A stretch of DNA of 64,000 bases, from the NCBI GenBank assembly GCA_930367215.1, contig OV884056.1:233297127-233361126 (forward strand). The letters are read 5' to 3'. This stretch comes from Pollenia angustigena. Taxonomy: Eukaryota > Arthropoda > Insecta > Diptera > Polleniidae. A model generated the notes under the pieces. It saw only the letters and a program-made list of their open reading frames with translations. It was not told the DNA's origin and did no database searches. The first letter of the stretch is position 1. Each line of letters opens with the position of its first letter. This document shows positions 53,601 through 64,000 of this stretch, piece by piece. Made by a program: the position numbers and the translations under genes.

Positions 53601-56233
53601 ACTGACAAAATTAATCAAAGAAATTTAAGTAAAAAAAGAGCACACGTTTTATTCTCAGAGATCAGCCCTCAGACGTTGACACAATTATATTTTTGATTTT
53701 TAATTAATTTTTTGTGGTAATTTTTTTATGTGTTTCGTTCTGTTTGATAACTTTGCAAGCAGTTTATTAAAATAAATTAAAAATAAATAATTCCACGTGT
53801 GGTTCGATTTGAACTAAATTTTAATTTTATTCTTTTAATTCAAAATTTTTATTTTGTGTTCATAAAATCAAAATTTTATTAAAATTTTTGTAACTTACAA
53901 TTTCTTTCATAGCTATTATTTTTTTTCCTTTCCACAGTGTTTTTCGTTTTGCCTAGTGTCTCTTGAATTGTGACGTACTTCCAATGTCTCTTTTCTTTTG
54001 TTTCCAACAGCAATTCCTGTTGAGTATGGGTTGTAAGTAAGAGACTTAATCCAATTTAAATTTCGAGTTTGCTGCTCTCTGTTTGTTTTCTCTTCTTTTC
54101 CTCCCCTTTGTAAAGAGGAACTTAATAATTTTTTTTTTCCAAATTTGCACTTTAACTTTATTCAAACCAAATAGTTTGATGTTAAGAGAACACAAATAAT
54201 TTCTATTTTTAATAACCTTTAATTTACGGTTAAGAGAACGCAATGACCGTACATACGGTTATATCTTAAAAGAACGCAATTTACTTTACGCGATTAACTT
54301 AATTAAGAGCACGCATTAAATGCAATAAATGTTTACATTTATTCCACGAGTACGTTATTAAGAGTGTGTTAAGGATTCTACGAGGGTACCCACGAAAATT
54401 CGCTTAATAAATTCAAAAAGAGTTTGCAAATTTGAATATAACTACTCAACCAACACATTAAGTGTGATTAATTTCAAATTGCATTTTTTTTTTTTTAATT
54501 AGGTATGTTTTGTGGTTTTTAATTTCATCAAAATTTAACTTCAACTATATTTAAATGAATTTTAATTTCATTAAAAATTAAATTATAACTATTATAAGTT
54601 AAATTTAATTTTGAGTTTACGCTTTTAACTTTAAATTTTAATTAGAGAAAGAGAAAAAATTTAATTTTTTATGACATATGGAGTGTACCCGTTTTATAAA
54701 TATGTAATATAAATATGTATGTATGTATAAAAGTGTGTGTGTTTTACTTATTATTTGTTTGTAAAGATCAGTATAATTTGAACTTGTTTAAGAGATAGTA
54801 TCGATTTATTAAAAGTATGTGGAAAAAGAGTATGTATGCAATTTTAAGTGTGATTAAGAATGTGTGTAAATAATAAGATTGGTTTTGGGGGTGGGTTTTT
54901 ATCTAATTAAAGAGAACGCTATTTACTCTTTACCTAAATTTAAACATACAATTTAATGAGTGGATGAAGCAATTAAAGGATTATTTTATGTGTGTGTGTT
55001 GAGTTATTTTATTTGTTAGTTAATTTTGTGAGTTATTATATTTATTATTTGAATCAATTCCCAAATATTGATACAACAGCCATATGTTAGATCTATTGCA
55101 TTTGGTTGCTGCCAAATCTCTTTTTAAATTTTCTCTTTCTTTGCTTCACTTTTCTTTATTTCCAATCGTTTCCTTTCCCTTTTTACTCTCTCTCTCTCTT
55201 TTCCAATGCGTTACAAGATTGATTTTTAATAAATTAAGAGCTTAATTCCGAAAACAAGAACTTTTATTTTCTTTATGTTAAGATCACGCAATCAAAGAAA
55301 AAATTTATTTTATTCTTTTTTAATTAGTAGTTACTGAGACCGCGAGATAATTTTGTTTTATCTTTATGTTACGAGAAAGTGACCAATTGAAAATGAATTT
55401 GGGTTAAGAGATTACGAACAAATCAGTTCTCGCTTATTTCTCTTTTCTTTCTCCTTCATAAGGAGTTTAACATGTATTATTTGGAATAAGCGAATTGAAT
55501 GATAATATGTTTTCTTTTTACTTACATTTTTATCAGATGTTTCTCTTTGACCTTACTTGTTCAAGGTCTTTTTTATTTGATTTTTCCCGTCTTTCTTCCT
55601 CCAGAAAATATAACGGAATCTTTGCTGAAGTAATCCAAATTTTTAAGCAATCGAAATTTAAACCTTTTTGTTTAATTTTTTCCTATATAAAGTGCATTTT
55701 TGCATCTTTTTTATTCTTTATGGTATGCTTATTTTTTTTTTTTTAAACTTTCTTAATAATTTTTCTTTTACTATCTTCTTTCATTTATATATAAAAAAAA
55801 TTTTTTTTTTCCTTTTCTCACACACTTGATCTTTTCCCCAATTTTTGGTTGTTTTCTTAATTTTCACACACTTTTTCCTCACTAATTATTTCCATTTAAA
55901 TTTATTTTTCTATTTTTGGTTGGTTTTAATAATTTTAAGACTTTTCTTATTTTAAACTTCAAATTGCATAAACTTTCTTCACACATACATATTTAGGGGT
56001 ACTTTTAAATTCGTACACAACTCCTTTTCTATTACGTTTAATTTTTAACTTTTTATTTAATTATTTGTTCATGGGCACAAAATAAAGTTCTTGCGTACTT
56101 ACTTTTTCTGTACTAGTTCTTTTGATACTGAAGTATTAAATATTTTTGGAATTTTGCTTTACCTCATGCTGATGATGTTCGAGCTTTTACCAATTAGTTT
56201 TTACAATACTCTCTCTTTATTTTGTCCACTGGT

Positions 56234-56251
56234 TTAACCGTCGAAGGACCA
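56234..56251 (-). other. Putative primer-binding site of BEL element 1
   Basis: Immediately after the LTR 2 3' end, the element strand reads TGGTCCTTCGACGGTTAA. Starting with TGG next to the LTR is what a tRNA-primed element needs (complement of the tRNA CCA end). I cannot name the tRNA. Its presence only to the left of LTR 2, while other sequence precedes LTR 1, supports LTR 2 being the 5' LTR of element 1. Confidence 0.55.
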
Positions 56252-57135
56252 TGTAATTTTGTGTCGTTGGGCTTGACACAGAAGTGCTAAATAATCTTCC
56301 TTTTTTGCCTCGAACTGCTGGGCACTACGTTTATTTATTAGCTAGAGAAGATTATAATTACAATCACTCATAAGAGTGATTATAATTGTAGAGTAAATAA
56401 AAAAAAAGTATAGGAATGTAAATTAGATGTAGATCTCTTACATGCAGCGTTATGCGAGCATTGGTATGTACATATATTTACTTTAAAGTACCTGATATTT
56501 CCGATTAAAGTTAGAGAAAGCGCTTTGAAATTTGTAACATCCACGTTGATAAATGTTGCTTTTCTTACAGGGTTGAAGTAAGTATTTAAAATTAAAAAAA
56601 ATGTGTTTATGTAGGTAAGGAATTTAAATTTCAGTTTATTTAGGGCAATTTTAGGTTATTTTTTTTTTTTTTTAATTATTAATTTGATATAAATTTGTTA
56701 GAGTAATTTGAAATCAACTTATTAGCGCTGTTGCTAAGGGATAAGTGAAATATACATATTTTAATTTTTAAATCCCAACCTGCCTTCGGTCGTAGATAGC
56801 CGAAGCGGTTTGGAATAGCTCCGTAAGTACTAAATAAAGATACTATTACAGTGGCTTTCAAACTACAATGTTACTAATATTCGAGATTACAATTAATACA
56901 ATAAAATTCAGTTAAATTCAAATGTTAAATTCAAGATATTTATATTATACTATACTTTCGTTTTAAATTCCGTATTTTCAATTCATTAAATTATTAGACT
57001 TTTACTTAATTTTACATATTTCACTTTCAAGATTTTAAAATTCATTTTCCATATTTATCATATTTTTACTTTTCAAATTTCATACATATTTATAATTTCC
57101 ATATCTAATATTAATGTTCAAATGTGATTTGAACA
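56252..57135 (-). repeat. BEL/Pao LTR 2, shared between elements 1 and 2
   Basis: 884 bp, apparently identical to LTR 1. It is the 5' LTR of element 1 and at the same time the 3' LTR of element 2, since the polyprotein-side sequence of element 2 follows directly to its right. No genomic DNA or target duplication separates the two elements. Confidence 0.85.
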
Positions 57136-57164
57136 TGGCGCCGGCCCAGGACTTTTCCTGCAGA

Positions 57165-57917
57165 TTATGAGTTGTATTTGACGCACAATACGTTGGCCAG
57201 TGACTTAATAGCTTCGGCCAATAGTTGCCCATCAAGCCGTGGCTCTGGGATGCTGACTAATTGCGCTGCCAATTGCTGAGGTTGCCGCTGCTGCTGGTTT
57301 CGGCGTTGTTGCTGTTGCTGGCGACGTTGCTGTTGCTGGCGATGTTGCTGTTGCTGACGATGTTGCTGTTGCTGACGACGTTGCTGTTGCTGACGTGTTT
57401 GTCGTTGTTGTCGTGGTTGTCGAGCTCTCACAATGGCTCTGTTGGTGCTTTCGCTTCTTGAAGGTGTTCTGCTAGGAGCTGTTCTGGTGGAGCTTCTGGT
57501 AGGACTTCTTCTGGAAGAAGTTGCTCTGCCGGAGGCAGTTCTATCGCCCACGGACGCCTCCCGTTGCCGACCTTGGCGGCTCGGCAAATGCAGCATGGTA
57601 TGGTGCAGTTGATCGCACCGTTTGCAGGCCTCCATGGAGGTACACGAATTTAACGTATGGCTCCTAGCCAGGCAGTTAAAGCAGTAGCCCAAATTGCTTA
57701 CCACTTCACGTCGTCGCTCCGGTGTCATCTTCTTGAACCTTTTGCAGAATACTAGCCCATGGTAACCCCGGCAGATCACACAATAAAATACTTCCAAATC
57801 TCTCGGTTGAGCACTATTCTGGGCTGTAGCACTACGTCCTGGACTTGGCATTCTTGTGGCCGTTAGTCTGCGGTTTGACCTGTGACTACGGGAAATAAAT
57901 AGCAAACGAGACAACAC
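57165..57917 (-). CDS. Downstream nucleocapsid-like ORF of BEL element 2
   Basis: 250 residues, identical in sequence to the element 1 copy (knuckles at 46-58, 79-92 and 98-110, then the Q/R tail). Preservation of this frame in both copies is only weak evidence for function, because the copies are so young. Confidence 0.75.
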   Translation of the reverse strand: MLSRLLFISRSHRSNRRLTATRMPSPGRSATAQNSAQPRDLEVFYCVICRGYHGLVFCKRFKKMTPERRREVVSNLGYCFNCLARSHTLNSCTSMEACKRCDQLHHTMLHLPSRQGRQREASVGDRTASGRATSSRRSPTRSSTRTAPSRTPSRSESTNRAIVRARQPRQQRQTRQQQQRRQQQQHRQQQQHRQQQQRRQQQQQRRNQQQRQPQQLAAQLVSIPEPRLDGQLLAEAIKSLANVLCVKYNS

Positions 57918-58131
57918 AATTTTATTAGTAAAATTAGTAGATAAAATTATAATGGAATGGGAAAAAAAGGGTTGGTTTAATTCAACGGTAGCAATAAATT
58001 TAAATATTGTAGGAGAGGAATATAGAGTAAATGTAGTGTTAGTGAATGTTATTGATATGGGTAAAGTTAAATTTATGTGTACTCGCTGAAATATATGAGA
58101 AAGATATGAACACTATGTTTAACTGTAATTG

Positions 58132-61100
58132 TCAGTTGCCCAAGAACGGCAAAAAGCACAGTTTAACTATGGGTCTTGTTACGGGTCCCGAGGAGGTGCG
58201 TACCTCTGCAATGCGCGCGTTTCCATCATGTCCAGTAAAGATTTTTTCAATTCTACCGAGTCGCCACTCGTGGGGCGGTAGCAAGTCATCCATTACGACT
58301 ACTAGATCGCCCACTTGTCGATTCGGAGTCGGATTCTGCCATTTGTAGCGCTTATGTAATGATTTTAAGTACTCTTCTTTCCATCGTATGGCAAACTGGT
58401 GATGGATTGCCTTCAATCTTTCCCATCTGTTTATAACCGAGATATTTTGGCAGGTTTGCTCGGGAAAGGCCATTAAGGGAGCACCTCTCAAAAAGTGTCC
58501 TGGAGTTAGGGCTGTCAAGTCCGCTGGGTCTTCTGATAGCGCAGAGATTGGCCGTGAATTCAGCACACCTTCAATTCGAGCTAATATCGTGGAAAATTCC
58601 TCAAAGTTGTATTTGTGTGCGCCTGCGATCCGTTTGAAATGGAACTTGAAACTTTTTACAGCGGCTTCCCACAAGCCGCCCATATGCGGAGCGTGTGGCG
58701 GTATAAACTTCCATTCAAACCCATGAGACAAATACTTTTGTGCTACATCCTCAGCTGCGTTACGCACAAATGCGGAAAATTCTCGTTCAAGAATTCTACT
58801 GGCGCCAAGAAAGTTTTTCCCGTTGTCCGACGTAACCCTCTGGGGGAGGCCCCGCCTCCCGACGAAACGAGCGAAGGTGGCCTGAAACGCTTTTGAGGAA
58901 AGTTCAGAGCAGGCTTCCAAATGGACAGCTTTAGTACTAAAGCATACGAAAACACAGACATATCCTTTTATGTAAGTAGCTCTGCGTAAAGAAGAAACCT
59001 TTAGCTCAAATGGCCCAGCAAAGTCAACGCCTGTTATTTGAAATGGTGGCGATAAGGCGCAGCGTTCAGGTGGCAAGGGAGCCATAATCTGCGACCCAGC
59101 TTGCTGTCTCTGGATTATGCAAACTTTGCAATTGCGAACTATACTTTTAACTCGCGGTTTAAGTCTTGCAATAAAATATTCTGTCTGTATCATTCTGCAC
59201 ATCTGACTGCACTCAGCGTGATATAAAAATTGATGCAAATATGTGAGATACAAATGACAGAATTGCGATTTACCTGGGAGTATTATAGGGTACCGCTCAT
59301 TATATGGAAGAGTAGATTGAACCAACCTTCCGTTTGCCCGAAGAATTGAGTCTGAATCAAGAAATGGATTCAGAGGCTTAAGAGGACTTTTATTCGGCAA
59401 ATTTTGAGAGGCCTGCAGACACTTGTACTCATCGGGATAAAATGTTTCTTGAGCAAGAGCAATAAGCCGTAATTTAACAAATTTCACCTCTGCTTGCGTT
59501 AGACTTATTGACGCCTCGATTTGGGTATTTTGCCTCAAATTTTTCATGCATCTTCTGTAAAACCTAAACATATAGCATATAACGCGTAAAGCTTTGCTAT
59601 AAGAAGAAAATCTACTCAGAACTGCATTGTCATGCACTTCTACATGCAGAGCCTGAGGTTCAATTTTAGATACCTCTGGAGTTTTAAGGGGATTTCTTTT
59701 TGGCCACTCTGTTAAGGGTTTACCCAGCCATGATGGTCCATGCCACCAAAGAATATTGTGTACTAACTCTTGAGGCTTACATCCTCGAGTTCCAAGATCC
59801 GCCGGGTTATCGTGAGATGGGACATGATGCCATTTTGCATCCGGTACTAATCTGTGAATTTGCGCAATTCTATTAGCGACATATGTTTCCCATGTCGAAG
59901 GCAGCTTTGACAGCCAACCCAACGTAATAGACGAATCAGTCCACAAATGAACCTCTTCAACGTCCAGATTAACAGATGAAATAACATATTTAACAAGATT
60001 AGCGAGAAGAACTGCCCCACTGAGTTCGAGACGTGGTAGAGAAACCGTTTGGATGGGGGCAACTTTACTTTTCGCCACTAATAAATTAACGAACGTATTG
60101 TGGGAATTGTTCTGACATCGTACATAAACCGTTGCACAATATGCTGTTTTAGAAGCATCTGAGAACCCATGCAATTGAACCTTGTCCGATGGCATGTATT
60201 GTATCCAGCGTGTAATCGAAATTGTTTCCACTTGAGCGAGATCCTGAATTAGATCGTTCCATTTTTGTAGACTTTCTTGAGACACTTCCTCATCCCATTC
60301 CAGGCCTTCTAGCCATAGTTGTTGAATGAGTGTTTTTGCCCTTATAACGATAGGAGCGAGCCATCCAGCTGGATCGAACAATTTTGCCACTGACGATAGA
60401 ATTTTCCTCTTAGTGATTTTTGTTTCTTGCTCAATTGGATCAAATTTATACGAAAATGAGTCTGAGAGCGCATTCCACCTTATACCTAAGGTTTTAGTAG
60501 AGCTTGCATCGTGAAAGCGCAGAAAATTAGAATCGTACAGATCTTCCTTTGAAATATGAGAAAGTAATTTTTCATCATTTGCTGTTATTTTTTTTAGAGA
60601 AAATCCAGCTGATCGCAGAACAAGCAAAAGCTGCTTTTGAGCTGATAGAACATCTTCTATCGAGTAACCTCCAGAAAGAATGTCATCGACATACGTTTCT
60701 TTACGCAAAATTGAAGCTGCTTTAGGGTATGCAGATTCGGAGTCTGATGCTAGTTTTAAAAGGGTACGTATTGCTAAATACGGTGCACAATTTACTCCAA
60801 AGGTTACTGTTTTTAATTCAAAATCCTTAATTGGGCCGTCGTCTTGAGGTTGAAATAAAATCCTCTGAAAGGGTCTATCAGCAGGATGTAATAATATCTG
60901 GCGGTACATTTTCTGAATGTCGCCATTGAAAACATATTGATACTTTCTCCAATTGAGAATTATGGAGATCAAATCGTTTTGCAATGTGGGGCCTGTATAA
61001 AGCACGTCATTTAGCGAGAATTGCGACTTTGACTTCCTACTGGCATTAAATACAACCCTGAGTTTGGTTGTCTTGTGATCTGGCCGGACTACACCATGAT

Positions 61101-63438
61101 GTGGCAAATAAAACGAACCATATGTGCCATTTTCATTAATTTCATTAGATGACGTTTCTCCCATATGATCAAGAGTGAGATACTCATTTATAACAGCCTT
61201 ATACTGTGACTGAAGGTCGGGATCTTTGGCTAGCGTTTTTTCCAAGCTCGTGTACTGAGCCAGAGCTATGAATCGAGATGATCCAAGAAATATTTTTTCA
61301 GGAAAGTCAGGTTTGAATGGTAAACGTACCATGTATCTACCGTTTTCATTACGTGTGGTTGTTTCAGTATACAATTTTTCACAAAATTCATCCTCAGCTG
61401 ACTTAGACGGAGCCACTGGAATTTCTTCCTGTTCCCAGAACCTTTTCAAAAGAGTATTAAGCTCAGATATTTCGGTAGGAACAACTGTAGTCGTGAATGT
61501 TTGAATTGATTGTGTTTGTATGGGACCACTGAGTACCCAGCCAAAGATAGTATTATAGGCTGAAGTTTGACCGCAAATATTTTTCTTAATTCCTTCAATA
61601 TTAAGGGAGTGTTCGTAATCATTCCCTAAAATTAGATCTATCTGTGAAGATTTATTAAAAGTCGGATCTGCTAGATCTAATTCAGCTAAATCGGTTGAGT
61701 AAGGCATTTCAAAAGTGCACGCTGGAAGTCTTTTTGTCACTTTTGGCAGCACTATGGCTTTTATGGGGACTCGTAAGTCATACCTTTTGGCGTATAAAAC
61801 AAATTCGCACTCTTTATTTGCCGTTTGCTTTTTCCCGCCAATACCGATTATTTCGAAATGAGATTTTTCGAAGGGTAGCTGCAGGCGAGTACGAACCTTT
61901 TCTGTTAAAAAGGTTCGTTGAGAACCGGGATCAATTAGCGCTCTAACTGTAAAGAGTTCACCTCGGTGCTCTATTTGCATTAACGCAGTTCGCAGCAAAA
62001 TATTTTCATTGGCCATAGAGCAATTGGCTTGAAATTGCCTTGAGGTGCTAGCAACAACCTCTTGATTCTCTCTTCTAGAGATTTGAGTACTATTTTGGGA
62101 AGTGACTTGATTTGAGTTATCAGGAATAGTGGCAGCGACTCTATATTGTGAGCTTTGCGCAGATTGAGTAAGGCTCTGTGGTTTCTGTCTCATATGTAAT
62201 AGGGTGTGGTGCGATTTTTTACATTGCAGGCAAGTATGTTTGCTTTTACAATTTGCCTTAAGATGAGACGAGGCCAAGCAACTGTTGCAGAATTTATTTT
62301 TAAAGACATAATCTACTCTTTGCTGCACAGTAAAGGCTCGGAATTTTGGACATATTCTCAAAGAGTGATTTTCTTTGCACAATTTGCATGTCAAACTCAC
62401 GTTGTCTTGAGACATGTATGCTTGTATGTCAGAATTGGGTGTATCTGACAGATTGAAACAATCTTTAGAGGTTTTTATACTACTTAGACGTTCCACTGCT
62501 TCATATCTGTCCACAAGAAATTGGGACATTTGGGTCCACTTGGGAAGTTCACGTGGTGAAGTGAGGGATTGCTCCCATAATGATAATGTTACATGAGGCA
62601 GTTTAGTTGAAATTAGCCGAATCAGAATAGGGTCCCAGCTCTCCACGTCGACGCCAAGCGTTCTGAGAGTTGCCAGGGAATCATTAACTGAAGATTGAAT
62701 TCTTCTAATTGATTCGCTTTCTTCATTTTTTGCCGAGGGGATGTCAAATAGGATTTTTATTTGGTTGTCAACCAATACTCTTTTGTTTTCATATCGGGTT
62801 CTAAGAGCATCCCACGCTAGTTCAAAATTATTATTTGAAAGGGGGTACCGTTTAACAATTGCACCAGCTTCACCCCTTGTTTTATTTCTCAAGTGATAGA
62901 GTTTAGTGACTGGAGTAAGCTTTGGGTGGTTTATGTACACGGCCGTGAACATGTCACGAAATGATGGCCATTGTTCATAACTTCCCTTAAAAATCTCAGT
63001 ATCGCATGGTGGAAGCTTTATGCAAATGGAGCTATCAGGGAATAAGCTAGGATTCGGTTGAGAATAGCGAGATGTCGATTGAAACACTGGTATTTGAGAA
63101 CCCTCTATTCGACTTACTTTAAGCAAGTCATTAATTTGAGAATTACACTGGAAATACGCCTCGGAACACGTATTGTATTCTTCTTTGGCCTGTGCTTTAA
63201 ATTCAGTACCAACCGATTGTTCTTGGGATAACATTACTTTTCTATAGGAATCCTTCAAATTTGACCATTCTGAATCTAGTTCCCTTAATTTTACCTCCAG
63301 TATTGACTCGTTATGATCTTCAACCGTGCTATTATTAAATGTCTCACAAAATTGCATTAGATTCCCACAATCGAATAGAAATTGCTCCTTATATAAAGGA
63401 TTAAAAGCTACGCTTGATGTTTCAGTTGTTGAAGTCAT
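58132..63438 (-). CDS. BEL/Pao Gag-Pol polyprotein, element 2, intact
   Basis: 1768 residues, same domain order and catalytic residues as the element 1 protein. The only difference found is Asn to Ser at residue 386, between the two Cys of the second zinc knuckle (CNNC to CNSC). It does not touch a zinc ligand and should be tolerated. Confidence 0.95.
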   Translation of the reverse strand: MTSTTETSSVAFNPLYKEQFLFDCGNLMQFCETFNNSTVEDHNESILEVKLRELDSEWSNLKDSYRKVMLSQEQSVGTEFKAQAKEEYNTCSEAYFQCNSQINDLLKVSRIEGSQIPVFQSTSRYSQPNPSLFPDSSICIKLPPCDTEIFKGSYEQWPSFRDMFTAVYINHPKLTPVTKLYHLRNKTRGEAGAIVKRYPLSNNNFELAWDALRTRYENKRVLVDNQIKILFDIPSAKNEESESIRRIQSSVNDSLATLRTLGVDVESWDPILIRLISTKLPHVTLSLWEQSLTSPRELPKWTQMSQFLVDRYEAVERLSSIKTSKDCFNLSDTPNSDIQAYMSQDNVSLTCKLCKENHSLRICPKFRAFTVQQRVDYVFKNKFCNSCLASSHLKANCKSKHTCLQCKKSHHTLLHMRQKPQSLTQSAQSSQYRVAATIPDNSNQVTSQNSTQISRRENQEVVASTSRQFQANCSMANENILLRTALMQIEHRGELFTVRALIDPGSQRTFLTEKVRTRLQLPFEKSHFEIIGIGGKKQTANKECEFVLYAKRYDLRVPIKAIVLPKVTKRLPACTFEMPYSTDLAELDLADPTFNKSSQIDLILGNDYEHSLNIEGIKKNICGQTSAYNTIFGWVLSGPIQTQSIQTFTTTVVPTEISELNTLLKRFWEQEEIPVAPSKSAEDEFCEKLYTETTTRNENGRYMVRLPFKPDFPEKIFLGSSRFIALAQYTSLEKTLAKDPDLQSQYKAVINEYLTLDHMGETSSNEINENGTYGSFYLPHHGVVRPDHKTTKLRVVFNASRKSKSQFSLNDVLYTGPTLQNDLISIILNWRKYQYVFNGDIQKMYRQILLHPADRPFQRILFQPQDDGPIKDFELKTVTFGVNCAPYLAIRTLLKLASDSESAYPKAASILRKETYVDDILSGGYSIEDVLSAQKQLLLVLRSAGFSLKKITANDEKLLSHISKEDLYDSNFLRFHDASSTKTLGIRWNALSDSFSYKFDPIEQETKITKRKILSSVAKLFDPAGWLAPIVIRAKTLIQQLWLEGLEWDEEVSQESLQKWNDLIQDLAQVETISITRWIQYMPSDKVQLHGFSDASKTAYCATVYVRCQNNSHNTFVNLLVAKSKVAPIQTVSLPRLELSGAVLLANLVKYVISSVNLDVEEVHLWTDSSITLGWLSKLPSTWETYVANRIAQIHRLVPDAKWHHVPSHDNPADLGTRGCKPQELVHNILWWHGPSWLGKPLTEWPKRNPLKTPEVSKIEPQALHVEVHDNAVLSRFSSYSKALRVICYMFRFYRRCMKNLRQNTQIEASISLTQAEVKFVKLRLIALAQETFYPDEYKCLQASQNLPNKSPLKPLNPFLDSDSILRANGRLVQSTLPYNERYPIILPGKSQFCHLYLTYLHQFLYHAECSQMCRMIQTEYFIARLKPRVKSIVRNCKVCIIQRQQAGSQIMAPLPPERCALSPPFQITGVDFAGPFELKVSSLRRATYIKGYVCVFVCFSTKAVHLEACSELSSKAFQATFARFVGRRGLPQRVTSDNGKNFLGASRILEREFSAFVRNAAEDVAQKYLSHGFEWKFIPPHAPHMGGLWEAAVKSFKFHFKRIAGAHKYNFEEFSTILARIEGVLNSRPISALSEDPADLTALTPGHFLRGAPLMAFPEQTCQNISVINRWERLKAIHHQFAIRWKEEYLKSLHKRYKWQNPTPNRQVGDLVVVMDDLLPPHEWRLGRIEKIFTGHDGNARIAEVRTSSGPVTRPIVKLCFLPFLGN

Positions 63439-63681
63439 TTTGTGAACAATGAGATAAATAAGTCAAATACTATTGAAAATTCTCGATATGAGGTTTGATT
63501 TACGTGCAATAGCAAAGAAACCCGAGCTTAGGTATAATTATCGGTTTTATTAATATTTTTCAGTATACAACACTAAAATTAATTTGACTGCCGCAAATTT
63601 ATAACGGAATAGCGCCAAATGCAAATTTTATAGTTTAAAATAAGAGATAATAGATTTCTACTTAAAGTGATTATATTGGGA

Positions 63682-64000
63682 ATTAGGCTATCTAAATATA
63701 TTAATAGATGTGGATGTCTAGCTTTTTGGTATTCAAGTAAAATTTTAAAAATTTTTAGCTACCTACGTATATCACTAGATATGGATGTCTAGTAATTTTG
63801 TAATTAAGAAAAATTTTAAAATTTTTGGGGCTATCTGAGTATAGCACTAGATGTAGATGTCTAGTATTTTTGTAATTAAGAAAAAATTTTAAAATTTTTG
63901 GGGCTATCTGAGTATAGCACTAGATTGTGGGTTTTGTAATTAAGAAAAAATTTTAAAATTTTTGGGGCTATCTGAGTATAGCACTAGATTGTGGGTGAGT
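63682..64000. repeat. Tandem array of BEL element 2, cut by the window end
   Basis: Corresponds to 52243-52561 of element 1, the first units of the GGGGCTATCTGAGTATAGCA array, in the same order. Confidence 0.8.

Larger units (their letters stand above)
45697..56251 (-). mobile_element. BEL/Pao retrotransposon, internal region of complete element 1
   Basis: 10,555 bp between LTR 2 (5' LTR, right) and LTR 1 (3' LTR, left). Order on its strand: putative primer site, 4.25-kb leader with repeat arrays, Gag-Pol, 214-bp gap, downstream zinc-knuckle ORF, 3' LTR. With both LTRs the element is 12,323 bp. That is long for BEL/Pao (usually 5-10 kb); the excess is the leader. Both ORFs are open. Confidence 0.85.
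52000..56251 (-). other. Long non-coding leader of BEL element 1
   Basis: 4.25 kb between 5' LTR and gag with no motif-bearing ORF (the longest frame, 55495-55746 on the other strand, is F/S-rich chance). It contains an eight-unit tandem array next to gag, three 35-bp repeats, a 90-bp-spaced direct repeat, and recurrent TTAAGAGAACGCAAT words between 54.18 and 55.41 kb. The overall base composition is very AT-rich. Confidence 0.7.
57136..64000 (-). mobile_element. BEL/Pao element 2, internal region, truncated by window end
   Basis: Matches 45697-52561 at a constant offset of 11,439 bp, with no indel seen. Substitutions noticed: 45718 T vs 57157 C (non-coding), 50843 T vs 62282 C (Gag N386S), and 52246 G vs 63685 A (leader). 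The 5' leader and its LTR lie beyond the window. Confidence 0.85.

Noticed and set aside
55495..55746. 83-codon F-rich frame in the BEL leader
   Set aside because: Composition is that of T-rich DNA; opposite to the element strand; no motif.

Overview
This window is AT-rich eukaryotic DNA, almost certainly from a brachyceran fly. The evidence is the mix of repeats: DINE-1-like Helentrons with a short CG-rich 3' hairpin, DD41D mariners of the type known from tephritid flies, a BEL/Pao retrotransposon whose LTR begins TGTTCA as in the Drosophila roo group, a Transib relic, and CR1/L2- and RTE-type LINEs. I found no host protein-coding gene, rRNA or bona fide tRNA gene. Nearly everything I can recognise is mobile DNA, much of it inserted into older mobile DNA.

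Layout. 1-4.7 kb: a piggyBac-like element with TTAA duplications carrying smaller MITEs, a LINE scrap, and a TTGTTCATA-type repeat split by a MITE with a TAA duplication. 4.7-6.5 kb: a decayed RTE-like LINE. 6.5-11 kb: interspersed repeats and MITEs, including a pogo/Tigger-type MITE inside a larger inverted-repeat element. 11.2-12.9 kb: a complete but broken Tc1 element. 13-21 kb: MITEs, two DINE-1-like elements, and a hAT-like element containing a second inverted-repeat element that itself contains a tRNA-derived SINE. 21.7-25.3 kb: two deleted DD41D mariners and the 3' end of a Penelope-like element. 25.65-26.90 kb: a Transib element with a RAG1-like transposase fragment and a perfect 5-bp target duplication. 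27.3-31.7 kb: a nearly full-length CR1/L2-type LINE with intact ORF1 and broken ORF2, next to an oppositely oriented LINE relic. 33.9-36.0 kb: a 2.1-kb fold-back element with long arms. 36.5-37.6 kb: a third DINE. 40.6-44.7 kb: a Harbinger-like MITE, a large palindrome made of two head-to-head Penelope-like copies, and further repeats.

44.8-64.0 kb is the most striking region. Two BEL/Pao retrotransposons lie on the minus strand in tandem with a period of 11,439 bp and share an 884-bp LTR between them (LTR, internal region, LTR, internal region running off the window). Each internal region encodes an intact 1768-residue Gag-Pol polyprotein. Downstream, in the position where env would sit, each has an intact 250-residue ORF that repeats the Gag zinc-knuckle architecture and adds a Q/R-rich tail. 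The internal region also has an unusually long, non-coding leader of about 4.25 kb with tandem-repeat arrays and a recurring 15-bp motif. The copies differ at only three positions that I could see in about 7.7 kb. They are therefore either very young and probably competent, or partly an assembly artefact.

The polyprotein would supply capsid, protease, reverse transcriptase/RNase H and integrase. The role of the downstream nucleocapsid-like protein and of the leader is not known from the sequence. They are the best candidates here for something undescribed.
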